Shown one piece after another: positions 21,622-31,985 of a stretch of 64,000 nt of DNA. Origin of the DNA: Carposina sasakii. Its lineage: Eukaryota > Arthropoda > Insecta > Lepidoptera > Carposinidae. The translations under genes were made by a program, and so were the position numbers. Every line of letters begins with the position of its first letter. Position 1 is the first letter of the stretch. Where the stretch lies: assembly GCA_014607495.2 (NCBI GenBank), contig CP053169.1, positions 5,704,001 to 5,768,000 on the forward strand, given 5' to 3'. The notes under the pieces were generated by a model. It was not told the DNA's origin, ran no database searches, and saw only the letters and a program-made list of their open reading frames with translations.

Positions 21622-22035
21622 GGTATCTGAGGATGCATATGTCCCTAACTACTTTGAAATCATAGTATCACTAGCGACAGGATAGGAACAGCCTATTCAC
21701 GGCAGTTGACAATACAAGTCGGAAGGCGGGCGGGCGACATAACGTGACTCTACTGCGAAAAAATGTTGCCTTTTACACAAATACATGTGTTAGGTACAGT
21801 CCATGGCTTTGCATATTACTTACCTACAGTTAGAGCAAAATATTTATTTAATTAAATTAGTATGTAGGTACTTGCTTATATTATGCAACTCAATATATTT
21901 TTTACTTTCTGTTATTTTGTTGTGTCGTTTGGTTTGTTTATATTAGAATATTATGTATTATTTTTGTAGGTGAGTAGGTAGTTAAAACAAATTTTTATAC
22001 CACTTTTTACCTGATAAACATGTTTCTTTTGCACG
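21622..22035. other. No recognisable feature
   Basis: AT-rich sequence; nothing recognised. Confidence 0.5.
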
Positions 22036-22105
22036 TCCCTAGAGCCTAAGGTAAATGGCTTGTCGCATTTGAGTGAGCTTGAGAGGTGTCATTAGATTCG
22101 TCTTA
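22036..22105 (-). repeat. R3 dispersed repeat (reverse), first part
   Basis: 'ccctagagcctaaggtaaat', 'cttgtcgcatttgagtg' and 'gtcattagattcgtctta' belong to R3, which continues at 22330 after an insertion. Confidence 0.65.
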
Positions 22106-22329
22106 GGGCGAGGCCACAACGCCATTGTGTTGCTCTGTTTAACAATTTTGTAAATATACCATGTAAGTTATTTTAAAGTAGGCATAATTTTTTCTTGCAT
22201 GCTGTATGTTTATGGCTGTATAGGAGATTCTGTACTTATATAATACACCACCTGTAATATAAATATATATATATATATACACCTATACAATGGCAAATAA
22301 AGAAATTCTCTTCTATTCTATTCTCGCCC
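22106..22329. mobile_element. 224-bp insertion with TTA duplication (PIF/Harbinger-like or LINE-derived)
   Basis: Starts GGGCGAGGCCACAACGCC and ends ATTCTCGCCC, giving short inverted ends GGGCGAG/A, flanked by TTA at 22103-22105 and 22330-22332. It splits an R3 copy that continues intact on both sides. The right part has (TA)n at about 22262-22279 and a 'ttctattctattct' run that looks more like a LINE tail, so the class is uncertain. Confidence 0.6.
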
Positions 22330-22372
22330 TTAGTCGTGAGAGTGACACTGGTTTTTACGTAGACGGGTTTTT
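22330..22372 (-). repeat. R3 dispersed repeat (reverse), second part
   Basis: 'ttagtcgtgagagtgacac' matches 13676-13700 ('ttaatcgtaagaatgacac'). Confidence 0.6.
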
Positions 22373-22423
22373 TTTAAAGTAATTAACTAAAATAAAAATT
22401 TTGTAATTTAAAGGAATCTATGT

Positions 22424-22520
22424 CAGTGGTGAGAGCGCTGGCACGCGGAATGCAGAGGTCGTGGGTTCGATTCCCACCCGGGTGAGGAATTTTTTCCATT
22501 TCTTTATTAATAATTTTATA
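22424..22520 (+). mobile_element. tRNA-derived SINE S1, 5'-truncated, with 11-bp duplication
   Basis: Begins inside the tRNA-like head and keeps box B GGTTCGATTCC and the tail 'tttttccatttctttatta' plus 'aattttata'. Exact direct repeats GGAATCTATGT flank it (22413-22423 and 22521-22531), direct evidence of LINE-mediated retrotransposition. Box A is lost. Confidence 0.9.
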
Positions 22521-22531
22521 GGAATCTATGT

Positions 22532-23337
22532 ATTAAATTAAATGTTTTCTATATAAATATTTGTTGTATTGTTATTGTTGAAAATGAAAAGAGAGAAATA
22601 ATGATTTTTAGTTGTAGAATTACGACTTTTGGCATCGACTGTACCATTATGGGAAATAGGACTACTGTACTACTGAAGAATATAGTACGGGTAAAGAATG
22701 GAAACATTTGTGTATTGAATGTTGCTCTTTGTTAATTGAAATTGTAAAAAGGGTGCCGTAAAATACCATAGATAATTGTGGTGAGAGATGTTTTACAAAG
22801 AGAGTAATATTAACTAGCCAAAATATTCTTTTGTGAATAATAATAATTATAGAGCAAAATATTGTCATCTAGTCTGAACCTTTCCCTGCCGTGAACACAT
22901 TTTCTACAATTATTTTAAAATAAATTTAACGAGTGCCAAACTGTGTGTCCAATTAAATTTAATCTGAAATATGCAAAAAAATCTCTCCAGATCGGTTATT
23001 GAAATTGGCTTACGTTTTGTTATTTCATATCGTCTTTAGTCGGAGGTTTAGAATTCCACCCTACAGGTGTCGCTGTAATCAGGTTTCATGCAGATAAAAG
23101 CAAGCTATTAGTGGTTTACAAGTTTAATCTATTTTGCGAAGAATGTTCCCCGGGGATGCATCTTTTGGGAGCTCTGCCAACGCAAAAGGATTAATAAGGT
23201 AAACTTCTATGTTATTGTTACGAAGTTCTTATAAGTTTAGATTAAGAAGGATTTCTTTAGGATACGAACGTTTCTGGAAAAAACGACTGCGATTTCGAAA
23301 ATTCAGCGATCTTTGAAAAAAAAGGGAGTGTTAAATT
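22532..23337. other. No recognisable feature
   Basis: AT-rich sequence; one 68-codon frame without recognisable features. Confidence 0.45.
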
Positions 23338-23568
23338 GGAAAATCCGCTGTATTCCCGAAATAGAGTAGCCAGAACTGCAGGATCATAGAGGAAATCCTA
23401 CAGCCACATTTTGCATAATCGGGTCAGATGGTAATGATCGATCAGTGATAAGTTGCTGCTTATTGCCTAAGAGAATGCCCGAGTTCCTTCCCCGACTCTT
23501 AGCAAGGAAGGAGATGCAGCTGATGTATTCTAGTGAAGCCCCGCACAGACCTTTTTTATTATATTCAG
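23338..23568 (-). repeat. R1 dispersed repeat, nearly complete
   Basis: The most complete reverse copy. In order: 'tattcccgaaatagagtagc', 'aactgcaggatcatag', 'agccacattttgcataatcg', 'gatcagtgataagttgct', 'gaatgcccgagttcc', 'aaggagatgcagctgatgta' and 'tctagtgaagccccg'. It defines a family length of about 230 bp. No pol III boxes, no inverted ends and no coding frame were recognised. Confidence 0.75.
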
Positions 23569-23984
23569 CTATCGAAATTTTTATCATCCTTTTGCTTAAA
23601 AGAAAATTTTTATAATGTTTCACTGCCCAAACTCTATACGAACTTCGGTAGCATGCAATTTCATTTCAAAAATTACAAAACACTTTGAATACTTTTACGT
23701 AGCTACGAGTATTTGATGCATTGTTTCTAGTTTTCTATTTTACGTAACGTATTCCCGTATAACATGAGTGCAGTGGCTGTTTGTAGTACATTGCCTTTTT
23801 CTCTGCGGTTGAGAGTTGCCGGAGTGGAACTAATGCATCCATTGACTGCAGAGAGTAATTAAGATCTTCCTGGGATAACTGTTTTTAAGTTATTTTGTTC
23901 TAGATTTAACGAATTTACGTTATTTTTTTATTGTTTTATTTCATTAGAAGACAGAGTAAATTTATAATTTTAATTTACATCTTC
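23569..23984. other. No recognisable feature
   Basis: AT-rich sequence; nothing recognised. Confidence 0.5.
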
Positions 23985-24206
23985 GTCTTCACCCTATTGC
24001 AGTCCACTGCTGGACGTAGACCTCTCCTAGAGCACGCCACAAGGCTACTGCCACAGAGGGGTTTTGCCCATAGTCACCACCGCAGTGTGATTTTTGGACT
24101 ATATTGTTAGCACGGGAGGCGCTGCTGCCCGCGTCCCGAAACACTTAATCTCCTCGTACGATACCCACGGGCAGGCATAGGGTGGTACAAACTCTACTCT
24201 GCACTA
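23985..24206. mobile_element. LINE 3' tail or LINE-derived SINE ('cagtccactgctggacgta' family)
   Basis: The most complete plus-strand copy. In order: 'attgcagtccactgctggac', 'tctcctagagcacgccacaa', 'ggctactgccacagagggg', 'tgatttttggactat', 'ctcgtacgatacccacggg' and 'gcatagggtggtac'. The left flank is CTTC/TTCG-rich. The opening resembles the 3' end of the RTE-like LINE at 56781 ('gtccactgttggacatagg'), so it is probably the 3' end of a related LINE in reverse. It encodes nothing here. Confidence 0.7.
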
Positions 24207-26683
24207 TCTTATTACTACTTCATTATAGAATTTGAACCATTTATATACCTACTACAGTGAACTATTATTGCTGAAATGATGATAATCTTTTAAAAATTAT
24301 ATCAATATGATGCTGATGACCTACTCTAATTTTTTTCTAATATATTTTGAATGGAACTAATAAAACCTTATTATTTTCCTTGTTTCAAACTTAAAATAAA
24401 ACTTTCACATCACAACCCAAGAAGCAGTTTTATTTTGCAATAAGCTCCCAATAAACATCTTTTTTCTTGTAGATTTACTAGAAAGTAACTTTGCCTATAA
24501 AAATAATTATCCTTCTAACTAAATAAACGAATGAAATAAATGACAAAGAAGCAAGATCCGTTCAATTCCGGCTGGATGGCCACAAGTGGACTGGTTCATA
24601 ATTGTGCAACTATACCATTTTACCCACGAAGCACCCTGTCACCGGCGCTAGTGTCTTTGTTATTCTTATGATTATTTCATACATCTTATTTAGTTCCACA
24701 GAAATCTGTGGGACTTTAATTAAAATAGTCTTGCAGAATGAAATAAATTTCATGGAAGCTAGAAGTACCTGTGATGGAGCGGAGTTAGCAAATACACATA
24801 TTGTATATTAATTCGTAGCTATAAATACATACATATCACACAGCCGTGTGTATATGTATGTATTTATTTATTTAGTAATAAAACTACCTACATTTAACTA
24901 ACATTCAACTTAATATATCATTTCAAGATACAGTTCTCCTTTATTCTGTTTTGATAACTATGAAAACTACTAGCTTCTAGTATATAGTAGAAAATTGACT
25001 AGAAACTAGTCAATATTCCTACCTAATTAGATATCGCTTCATTAAGCAAGAGTTACTGATTTGTAACATACACTCTATTACCCAAGTTATTCTTATTCAG
25101 TTATGATGAGTCTATTTATTATTATAAATCTAAAAGTTTGTGAGAATCTGAAGGTATTTAAGTATATCTTACTCTTTCACGCAAAAATTACCAAACGGAT
25201 TTTGATGAAACCTAGGACTTATGTATTCTTATACATCAGAATTACACGTTAGTCAATGTAGTTAATGCGGGTAGAGTCGTGATCAATCGCTAATATGATA
25301 TAATTTGTATGAAATAATTGACATCGGGATTATCGCATAGATTTGTACAGCCCGATATCAAATATACCTACACTAGTCCCATACACGAATAGCTTACAAA
25401 TTGTAAAACAAAATTTATCCTTGTTTGTTTATCATGTCTCAAATCAGTTCCTTGGGTAATACATTGTAATCTAGCCATAACCAGTTATCGGCAGGTGAAA
25501 CTGGATCGAGCCGGTTTCCGTATACCTTTAACTAGCTAGTTTTCAGCCATTTTCCAGCTAACCTGGTTCATGTTAAACAAGCCTATTTTCTGCATCATTG
25601 CCTCCAATATCGTCGAATTATTTGTGCACGTGATGTGAATCTTATCACGCTGTAATAAGGCTTAAAATTGTTTGCTAGCTCAGTTTATATTATGAGGTTC
25701 ATTAGTATGTAAAGTGGCTACGGTTTGTAAAATAAAGTTGATAGCGATGTATCTTGAGCATATTTTTTGCTATACCTAGTAGCTGCCTCTAAAAATGTTC
25801 CCGCATTTAATAAAAACTCTAGTATCTACTGAGTTAATTGACAAACATTTTAATATTGAAAGTTTGAGTTAGCAGGAGTGTCTCACATTTTTATAAGCAG
25901 TTTCACATCGTAACTATACATTATAGGCATCCCTAAGTACTATAGGAACTCCACTTTGAACGAGAAGTAATAGGTATTCTTTTATCTTGTCTAGTATTTT
26001 ATAGCTCTGTGGATTTATCGCTTAAATTCAAGATGCATCTCTATTACCGATATCATGCTACCGGTGCAGATGAGTAATTAAAACACAAGCCAGTATACTT
26101 TTACTAGATTAGCCAGTAGCAGCATTAGCCAGTAGAATTGAACATGTTACTCTCAGAACAGATAACAATATAAAGGAATTACCTCATCTTCTTTACAATA
26201 TCTTAAACTACAAAGTCAAGGGGGCCATCTTGCACGAGATAGTCCCCACGGTCGTGGCAAAGAATAAAACCTTAGCAATAAACTAAGTACTTTAGGGCTC
26301 GAAATAAGTGGGAAAGGCATTAAAATTTCGCAGTTAATGTAACTATTGTAGAATCTAATTAATTTTATAAGAAATGGTAAAGGGACGTAAATTGGGCGTT
26401 GGGGCTTATTATATCTTAAAGAGACTTTAAGGAAACTTAACGTCATTTTGATTAGGTTGGAGGGTGAGGGGAAAGCAAAAGTAATAGACACTGGTATTCT
26501 TAGTTGTATTTTATGCCTTTACCCTTACTCGAGGAGGTTTGTACTTTGAGGACGTGATTAGAGGTTACTTGAATGGAGATTGTAGTGTGAAAAACTACTA
26601 AAATACCTAGATAACGGAGTAGATAGTTTCAAACTAAATAATCCTATTACTTATTCTACTAATTTTATGAATATTATACTGTA
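24207..26683. other. 2.5 kb with no gene recognised
   Basis: AT-rich sequence. 'actctttcacgcaaaaatta' with 'aacggattttgatgaaa' near 25175-25215 is a remnant of a Helitron-like repeat. A short imperfect inverted repeat around 'actagaaactagtcaat' lies at 24965-25015. Frames of 69 and 91 codons show no recognisable features. Confidence 0.4.
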
Positions 26684-26782
26684 GATGCGGTGATAGCCCA
26701 ATGATTAAGACGCGCAGGTGCACGATTGGAAGTCTCCAATAGAAGGGCGTTAGTTCGATCAAAGTCACAGGCTTGTAACACT
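26684..26782 (+). mobile_element. tRNA-derived SINE S2, head only
   Basis: 'gcggtgatagcccaatgatt' (box A) and 'gttagttcgatca' (box B-like) lie farther apart than in other copies because about 20 bp is inserted between them. The body is replaced after 'ggcttgtaac' by an R1 fragment. Confidence 0.7.
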
Positions 26783-26830
26783 GAATGGGGTAGCCAAAAC
26801 TGCAAGATTAAAAAGGAGTAACAAAGGAGG
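26783..26830 (-). repeat. R1 fragment abutting a SINE head
   Basis: 'gaatggggtagccaaaactg' plus 'caagatta' is an R1 end. Confidence 0.55.
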
Positions 26831-27365
26831 ACATGAATTAGGTATAGCTATATTTTTAGCTTATACGTCAGTTAGAATGGCTGGCTAGATATTCAAGGTT
26901 CTAAAACCTAATATAACGAACAAGTCGACACTTATTCTTATATAAGTTCGACAAATAAACAATAAATAAACCGGAGCATATTGACTAAATCAGCAGCGAA
27001 TTTAAATGTCGGCGAATAGGCAAATAACACAATGAGATTCGTACCAAATAGTCTTAAATCTATTCGAATTGCTACCAGTATTCGAAATTGTTAGTGACTT
27101 ATAAACGCAACCAATTTTATTATATAGTCTGTGGTACGTTTTCCCTCGCTTTTTACTTTTGACGTCTCTCTTGTAAGATTCAATACCGTGAACATTATAT
27201 ATTTTGTGTCGCACGATAATCTTATTAAAACAAACAGTTACAAGCACACAGTGTTATTTATTTTCTTGCTTAATAATCCTTCAGAAATTACAATTCGACT
27301 ATTCGAATTTATCTAAAAGTCTACAAATAATATTGGTAAATAATAAAGTCTTCAATTGTTCCCGG
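26831..27365. other. No recognisable feature
   Basis: AT-rich sequence with overlapping 81- and 61-codon frames on opposite strands, neither with a recognisable domain. Confidence 0.45.
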
Positions 27366-27422
27366 TGAAGGTAGAGTCCGTTTCATAGAATAACTCTGAT
27401 TACGGAACTAACATCATTTATA
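27366..27422 (+). repeat. R2 dispersed repeat, left part
   Basis: 'agagtccgtttcatagaata' and 'ggaactaacatc' start the R2 copy split by the MITE at 27423. Confidence 0.7.
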
Positions 27423-27681
27423 CAGGATGTAACAGAAAGGGTATGTTAAGCGAAAATCTATATAAATAGCCTACTATAGAGAACCTATTTCCAAAGTTTG
27501 AGACCCTAAATCACACGTTTATTTTCAAGATTGTATGAACATTCCTGAGTTATTTAGGAATTCTCCATACTATCTGGAAAAATAAACACGTGATTTCGAG
27601 TCTCAAATTTTTTGGGTAGGTTCCTTTTAGTAGGCTATTTATATAGCTTTTCGCTTAACATACCCCTTTTGTTACACCCTG
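27423..27681. mobile_element. Palindromic MITE family A, inserted in R2
   Basis: Starts CAGGATGTAACAGAAAGGG and ends GTTACACCCTG, 259 bp, flanked by TATA (27419-27422, 27682-27685). The R2 sequence continues on both sides, and the intact R2 copy at 27850 shows a single 'gtatgcag' there. Confidence 0.85.
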
Positions 27682-27762
27682 TATACAGCAGCACAGATTA
27701 CTGTAGTCATACACATAGTAACTAGCGCCATCGTTTAAAGAAACTATTTGGTGGAACGGATT
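27682..27762 (+). repeat. R2 dispersed repeat, right part
   Basis: 'cagattactgtagtcataca' and 'catagtaactagcgccatc' continue the R2 copy. Confidence 0.7.
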
Positions 27763-27849
27763 CTACATTGAGAACCATATTGAAATTGACATTTGGTATA
27801 AGTGTACTGCTACGGTCGGTATCATGAAGGTAAGACAGAAAGGAGTTGG

Positions 27850-27992
27850 CATAACAAGGTTTGAGTAGAGTCCGATAGAATTACTCCTATGCCTGGTTTC
27901 GGAACTAACAATTTGTATGCAGTGACAGAGATAATGTAGTCATGCACATAGTAACTAGCGTTATCATTCAAAGGACTTATTTAGTGAAGTCC
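27850..27992 (+). repeat. R2 dispersed repeat, uninterrupted copy
   Basis: 'gagtccgatagaattactcc', 'ggaactaacaatttgtatgc', 'gacagagataatgtagtcat' and 'acatagtaactagcgttatc' are contiguous. This copy supplies the empty site for the hAT-like insertion at 3320 and the MITE at 27423. Family class unknown. Confidence 0.7.
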
Positions 27993-28194
27993 CTGTTGCT
28001 AGTGTCACAGGAAGAAGTATAGGTAGATTATAATTGCACGCGCATGAGTCAGCGACTGTTTCTGGTTAATTAAGCAATTTAAAATTAAATACGTTTCTTT
28101 TAACGCATAGATCTCTAGGTAGTCGATTTCTAACGGTCCTGATATGCAGGTTGGACTATTTTACAGCAGTAAGTCTATTTTGTTTTTAGACATA

Positions 28195-28302
28195 CATACA
28201 TCAAAATTCGTATGTGAAATAAATTCATGAAATAAAGCCAGTAAACACAGGCATGTGACTAGGATCGAACTTACGCCCCTCGCTTGGGCTATCACCGCTA
28301 GA
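28195..28302 (-). mobile_element. tRNA-derived SINE S2, head and start of body
   Basis: Reverse complement of the 17074 family: 'atgaaataaattcatgaaat', 'tgactaggatcgaacttacg' (box B-like) and 'gggctatcaccgc' (box A side). The 3' half is missing. Confidence 0.7.
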
Positions 28303-29155
28303 TAACCTAAATAACCCTACGAATCTTTATAAACAGCCAATACTGTAGAATTGATTCTAGTAGAACCCCTCTATTCACATATGCGAATAAGATTCATGTA
28401 ATTTTCATCTATTCATCCTTAATTGTGCTCTTCAACCTGCTCCTTAGGTACAAATCAGATTTCTCGCCTGAGTCTTCACATTTACGTGTACATTTTGTTT
28501 TTTTAATATATTTCCCCCTTGATTTACCTGTACATTTGTACGGTTATGAAAAACCCGTCCAAGAGCGAATCGGAATTTCGTAGAGAGAGGAAAAGCTTGT
28601 AAGCTATGCCAATTATTGTGATCCACTTGCTTAGTTTTCGATTTCTGAATCTTTACTTATGCCAATCGCAAAATAAAAATGAGATAAAGATTGTGGAAAA
28701 CCTTGAAAAGTGCATGCCGAAATAAAAATTTCTTATAATATTAATTTATTTACCACACTACTTTTACTTACTTACACTACGTGTTCTTGTGCAAAACCCA
28801 CGACAGAGACAGAACTTGACAAAGTCATAATTTTCAGTTTTTTTTTTAGTGATCTATATGTGTTTATTAATTAAGCACAGAGCTTAACTTATTTACATTA
28901 AAATACTACATTGATTTTCATTATTTATAGCGCTTACATAAAAGGAACAGATATACTTAGAATATTATTAATAACAGGTAACAATATCTCGCAACACAAA
29001 TTTCGTCCAGTCATGGTAATGAAAGTTAAAATTTAAAGGTACCTTTATTTTTTCCTTTTGAAGTACCCGCGGACCCCTGAAAATCCTAACTTTCTACCCT
29101 CTTCCTGCCGATAACAAATTCAATTAGATACACAGAAGTTTTCTTTATCAGACCG
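28303..29155. other. No recognisable feature
   Basis: AT-rich sequence; nothing recognised. Confidence 0.45.
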
Positions 29156-29157
29156 CA

Positions 29158-29185
29158 ACGGCGCTAGTTACTATGTGGTTTTCGG
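29158..29185 (-). repeat. R2 fragment
   Basis: 'ggcgctagttactatgtgg' is the reverse complement of the R2 end. Confidence 0.4.
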
Positions 29186-29493
29186 AGTTTTGTTCGACGA
29201 TTGGACGTTGTAAATTTATTGCGATCACAAGATAACTTTGTAGGCCCTGCTACGCTTGGCTACGCGCCCTATATCAGTAATTATTATCTGGAATATTCTT
29301 GTTAAAAGGGAAAGTGTGTATGTTATGGTTTCACGCCAAAATGGTCGAACGATAAAGATATTTGCAAATAGATAGAGATGATTCTTATTCGTTATTGCAC
29401 ACACACAAAAAATATAAACTACAGTACATACACTACATTATTCTATATCTTAACATAATAATATGCAGTTCAGGAACACAGCCATATGTATAT
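29186..29493. other. No recognisable feature
   Basis: Nothing recognised. Confidence 0.45.
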
Positions 29494-29497
29494 TATA

Positions 29498-29873
29498 CAG
29501 GATTAGTTTTAAAACATCAATAACCTCGCAGAACTAGATAGTTAAAATCATAAACAATAACATTTGTTCTACGAGTTTTATCATAACTCAATACATTAAT
29601 TAAAAATGATTTTCCAAGCTTTTATTGTACTGTCGTGACATTTGTTAGTCTATGTTCCATTCTTAAGTATACGAAAAGGTTGACGCCCGCGATCGCGCGC
29701 GCCTCAGTATTATGTACAGACTTAAGAACATTCAGAGGTAATATTAAATTGATATTTATTTTTGTATGAAAGTAAAATGTGACAAATTGTCAAAACTCGT
29801 AGAACACATGTTGTTGTTTATGATGGTAATTACCTAGTCTTGCGAAGTTATTGATGTTTTAAAATTAACCCTG
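29498..29873. mobile_element. Long-TIR element with CAGGRTTA ends (family C)
   Basis: The left arm begins CAGGATTAGTTTTAAAACAT and the right arm ends ATGTTTTAAAATTAACCCTG. The arms stay complementary for about 85 bp, through 'cataaacaataacat' and 'gttctacgagtttt'. TATA flanks both sides (29494-29497, 29874-29877). The 200-bp centre includes a GC-rich 'gcgatcgcgcgcgcc'. No frame. Termini and flanks link it to families A, B and D. Confidence 0.8.
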
Positions 29874-29959
29874 TATATGTATTATTGTTCCCAAATTCCC
29901 GTTCATGTCAGTTACGAGTAGTGTTATATTATAGGTAGTTGGAAGTAGAGAGGTAGACT

Positions 29960-30010
29960 TAATGCGATTATGTAGTCCACGCGGACAAAGTCGAAGAGAA
30001 GTTCGGTTAT
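29960..30010. repeat. Lep1-like Helitron end fragment
   Basis: 'gtccacgcggacaaagtcga' resembles the subterminal hairpin of the Helitrons. Confidence 0.35.
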
Positions 30011-30099
30011 AAAACAATTTTTAAAAATAGGCATCGTCGTGATATATTGAATGGACATAATCTTATATTATTTAAATAAAAGCAGCATTATTATGTACT

Positions 30100-30303
30100 G
30101 ATCCGGGGCTTCACTAGAATACATCAGCTGTCGTGTGTTCCGTGAATCATGTCGCAAGAGTCGACTACTCTCAGGCGATGACCAAGCAACTAATCACTAA
30201 TCTTTTGCATCTGCCCCTGCTATGCTAAACGTGTCTGTAGAATCTTCTTCAGGATCTTGCAGTTCTATCTACTCCATTTTAGGATCACAGTCGTGTATAC
30301 ATG
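30100..30303 (+). repeat. R1 dispersed repeat, nearly complete
   Basis: Forward copy: 'gatccggggcttcactagaa', 'acatcagctg', 'gcaagagtcgactactctca', 'ctgcccctgctatgctaaac' and 'gatcttgcagttctatc', ending 'cagtcgtgtatacatg'. A family D MITE abuts its end. Confidence 0.7.
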
Positions 30304-30307
30304 TATA

Positions 30308-30574
30308 CTGGGTGTAAAAAGACAACTTTGTTCTTATACTATGTTATACTTTATTCTAATACCTCGTATTATTTGTAACATCACGATCATTTTTTTCTAT
30401 GGAAGTACCCCTGGGAAACTTTGCGCGTCAAACGAATACATTGCTTGCAATAAAATGACAGTATTTTTTCATAATTTTTTTGTCATTTCCCAGGGTTGGT
30501 TCTATAGAAGAAAATGATCGTAACCTTACAAAGAATACGAGGTATTAAAAAAACACTTGTCTTTTTATACCCTG
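30308..30574. mobile_element. Palindromic MITE, family D (CTGGGTGTAAAAAGAC ends)
   Basis: 267 bp. The left arm begins CTGGGTGTAAAAAGACAA, the right arm ends GTCTTTTTATACCCTG, and TATA flanks both sides (30304-30307, 30575-30578). The arms pair through 'aatacctcgtatt' and 'acgatcattttttctat'. The 'ggaagtacccctgggaaa' / 'tttcccagggttggttct' region is shared with family B near 36650. The 86-codon frame over it is chance. Confidence 0.8.
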
Positions 30575-30578
30575 TATA

Positions 30579-31088
30579 AAGAATTTCCAAACATGGCGTC
30601 GTCAATTAGTACAACGGGATTATAACAATCTAATTCCGATAAAAACAGAATCTATTTACTTATATTCACGTAACTACAGTAGTAAAGTAAAACTGTATAT
30701 GAAACTATACCACTCGATAGCGAGCCCGTAAACTTTATAGCACAATTTTGGTATATTCATCACATATAAAATTCAAACCACGAGTTAGTTTTAATATGAC
30801 ATAAAGAAGTTTCCTAATAATAACATAAAGATTCATATTTTACTGTGTGTATTAAAACATTTTCGTCGACCAATAAACAAGTGAAACTTTTAAATCACAG
30901 GATAATAATAAGCCTAACTACTCCCCGGATATATTATTAAGGTTATGCATCGCCTATCCTATGTTTATATTTATAAATCACAGCTTATGTAAATATACAG
31001 TAAAGCGAAAATAGATCAAAATTATTATTTTACTGTAAATTTTCAGTTAACATGAGAATACTGGAAACTTTAAACAAATATAGGTTAA
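30579..31088. other. No recognisable feature
   Basis: AT-rich sequence; nothing recognised. Confidence 0.5.
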
Positions 31089-31092
31089 TATA

Positions 31093-31358
31093 CAGGATGC
31101 AATAAAAGGGGTATGTTGAGCCAAAATCTATGTAAACAGCCCACTTAAAGAAACCTACGAGTACGTACAAAAATTCAGTCTCGAAATCACACATTTATTT
31201 TTCTAGATGGTATGGAGAATTCCTAAACAACTCAGGAATTTACATACAATCTTGAAAAATAAACATGTGATTTCGAGTCTCAAATTTTGGTAATAGGTTC
31301 TCTATAGTAGGCTATTTACATAGCTTTTCGCTTAACATACCCTTTCTGTTACACCCTG
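31093..31358. mobile_element. Palindromic MITE, family A
   Basis: Starts CAGGATGCAATAAAAGGGG and ends GTTACACCCTG, 266 bp. Left flank TATA, right flank AATATA. Inverted halves as in 4358-4606. Confidence 0.8.
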
Positions 31359-31379
31359 AATATACATATAGGTACACAC

Positions 31380-31440
31380 GACTATGTTCACAAAAATGGA
31401 ATATTCAGAACTGAAGGATGATGAATCAACAAATGATTAA
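31380..31440 (-). repeat. R1 fragment, strongly decayed
   Basis: 'acaaaaatggaatattcaga' then 'actgaaggatgatga' has the R1 end order, with many differences. Confidence 0.3.
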
Positions 31441-31734
31441 ACAAATGTGGATTTTATCTACAATATTTCGCCAGCAACAAATGAACAATTTAAAACAATT
31501 TCTATATATTCTATTCTTTCCTGAAAAGCTAACGTGAGGGGTCAGAGGCAATCTCCTGTGTACGTGACATGGATACACTGACCATGGAGGAAGGGTTATA
31601 GGGAGATGCTTTATCAAGGTAGATATCCGACAGCTATTGTGTGAAACGCATTATGTGCCATGGCTAACATAGTTGACTCTGCCCTGCCGCCACTAACTCT
31701 CGATATTATTCTCATTATTATGTTGGTATATTCA
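31441..31734. other. No recognisable feature
   Basis: A 63-codon minus-strand frame has no recognisable features. Confidence 0.45.
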
Positions 31735-31985
31735 ATCTCTATACGGCCGAGTTTGTACCAGCCCTGCCTGCCCGTGGGTATCGTACGAGGCGATTAAGGG
31801 TTTCCGGGAAGCGGGCAACAGCGCCTGCCATGCTGACAACATAGTCCGAAAATCAAAATCACACTACGGTCACCAACCCGCCTGCCCAGCGTGGTGACTG
31901 GGCAAAACCCCCCTGTGGCAGCAGCCTTGTGGCGTGCCCTAGGGGAGGCCTACGTCCAGTGGACTGCTATAGGCTGAAGAATATA
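31735..31985. mobile_element. LINE 3' tail or SINE ('cagtccactgctggacgta' family), opposite orientation
   Basis: Reverse complement of 23985-24206: 'gtttgtaccagccctgcctg', 'cgtgggtatcgtacgaggcg', 'attaagggtttccgggaagc' and 'aggcctacgtccagtgg', then 'aggctgaagaata'. The undisturbed 'attaagggtttc' is the empty site for the palindromic element at 14589. Confidence 0.75.

Noticed and set aside
29498..29873. piggyBac-type element
   Set aside because: The flanks are TATA, not TTAA, and the ends do not match the CCC-type piggyBac termini.
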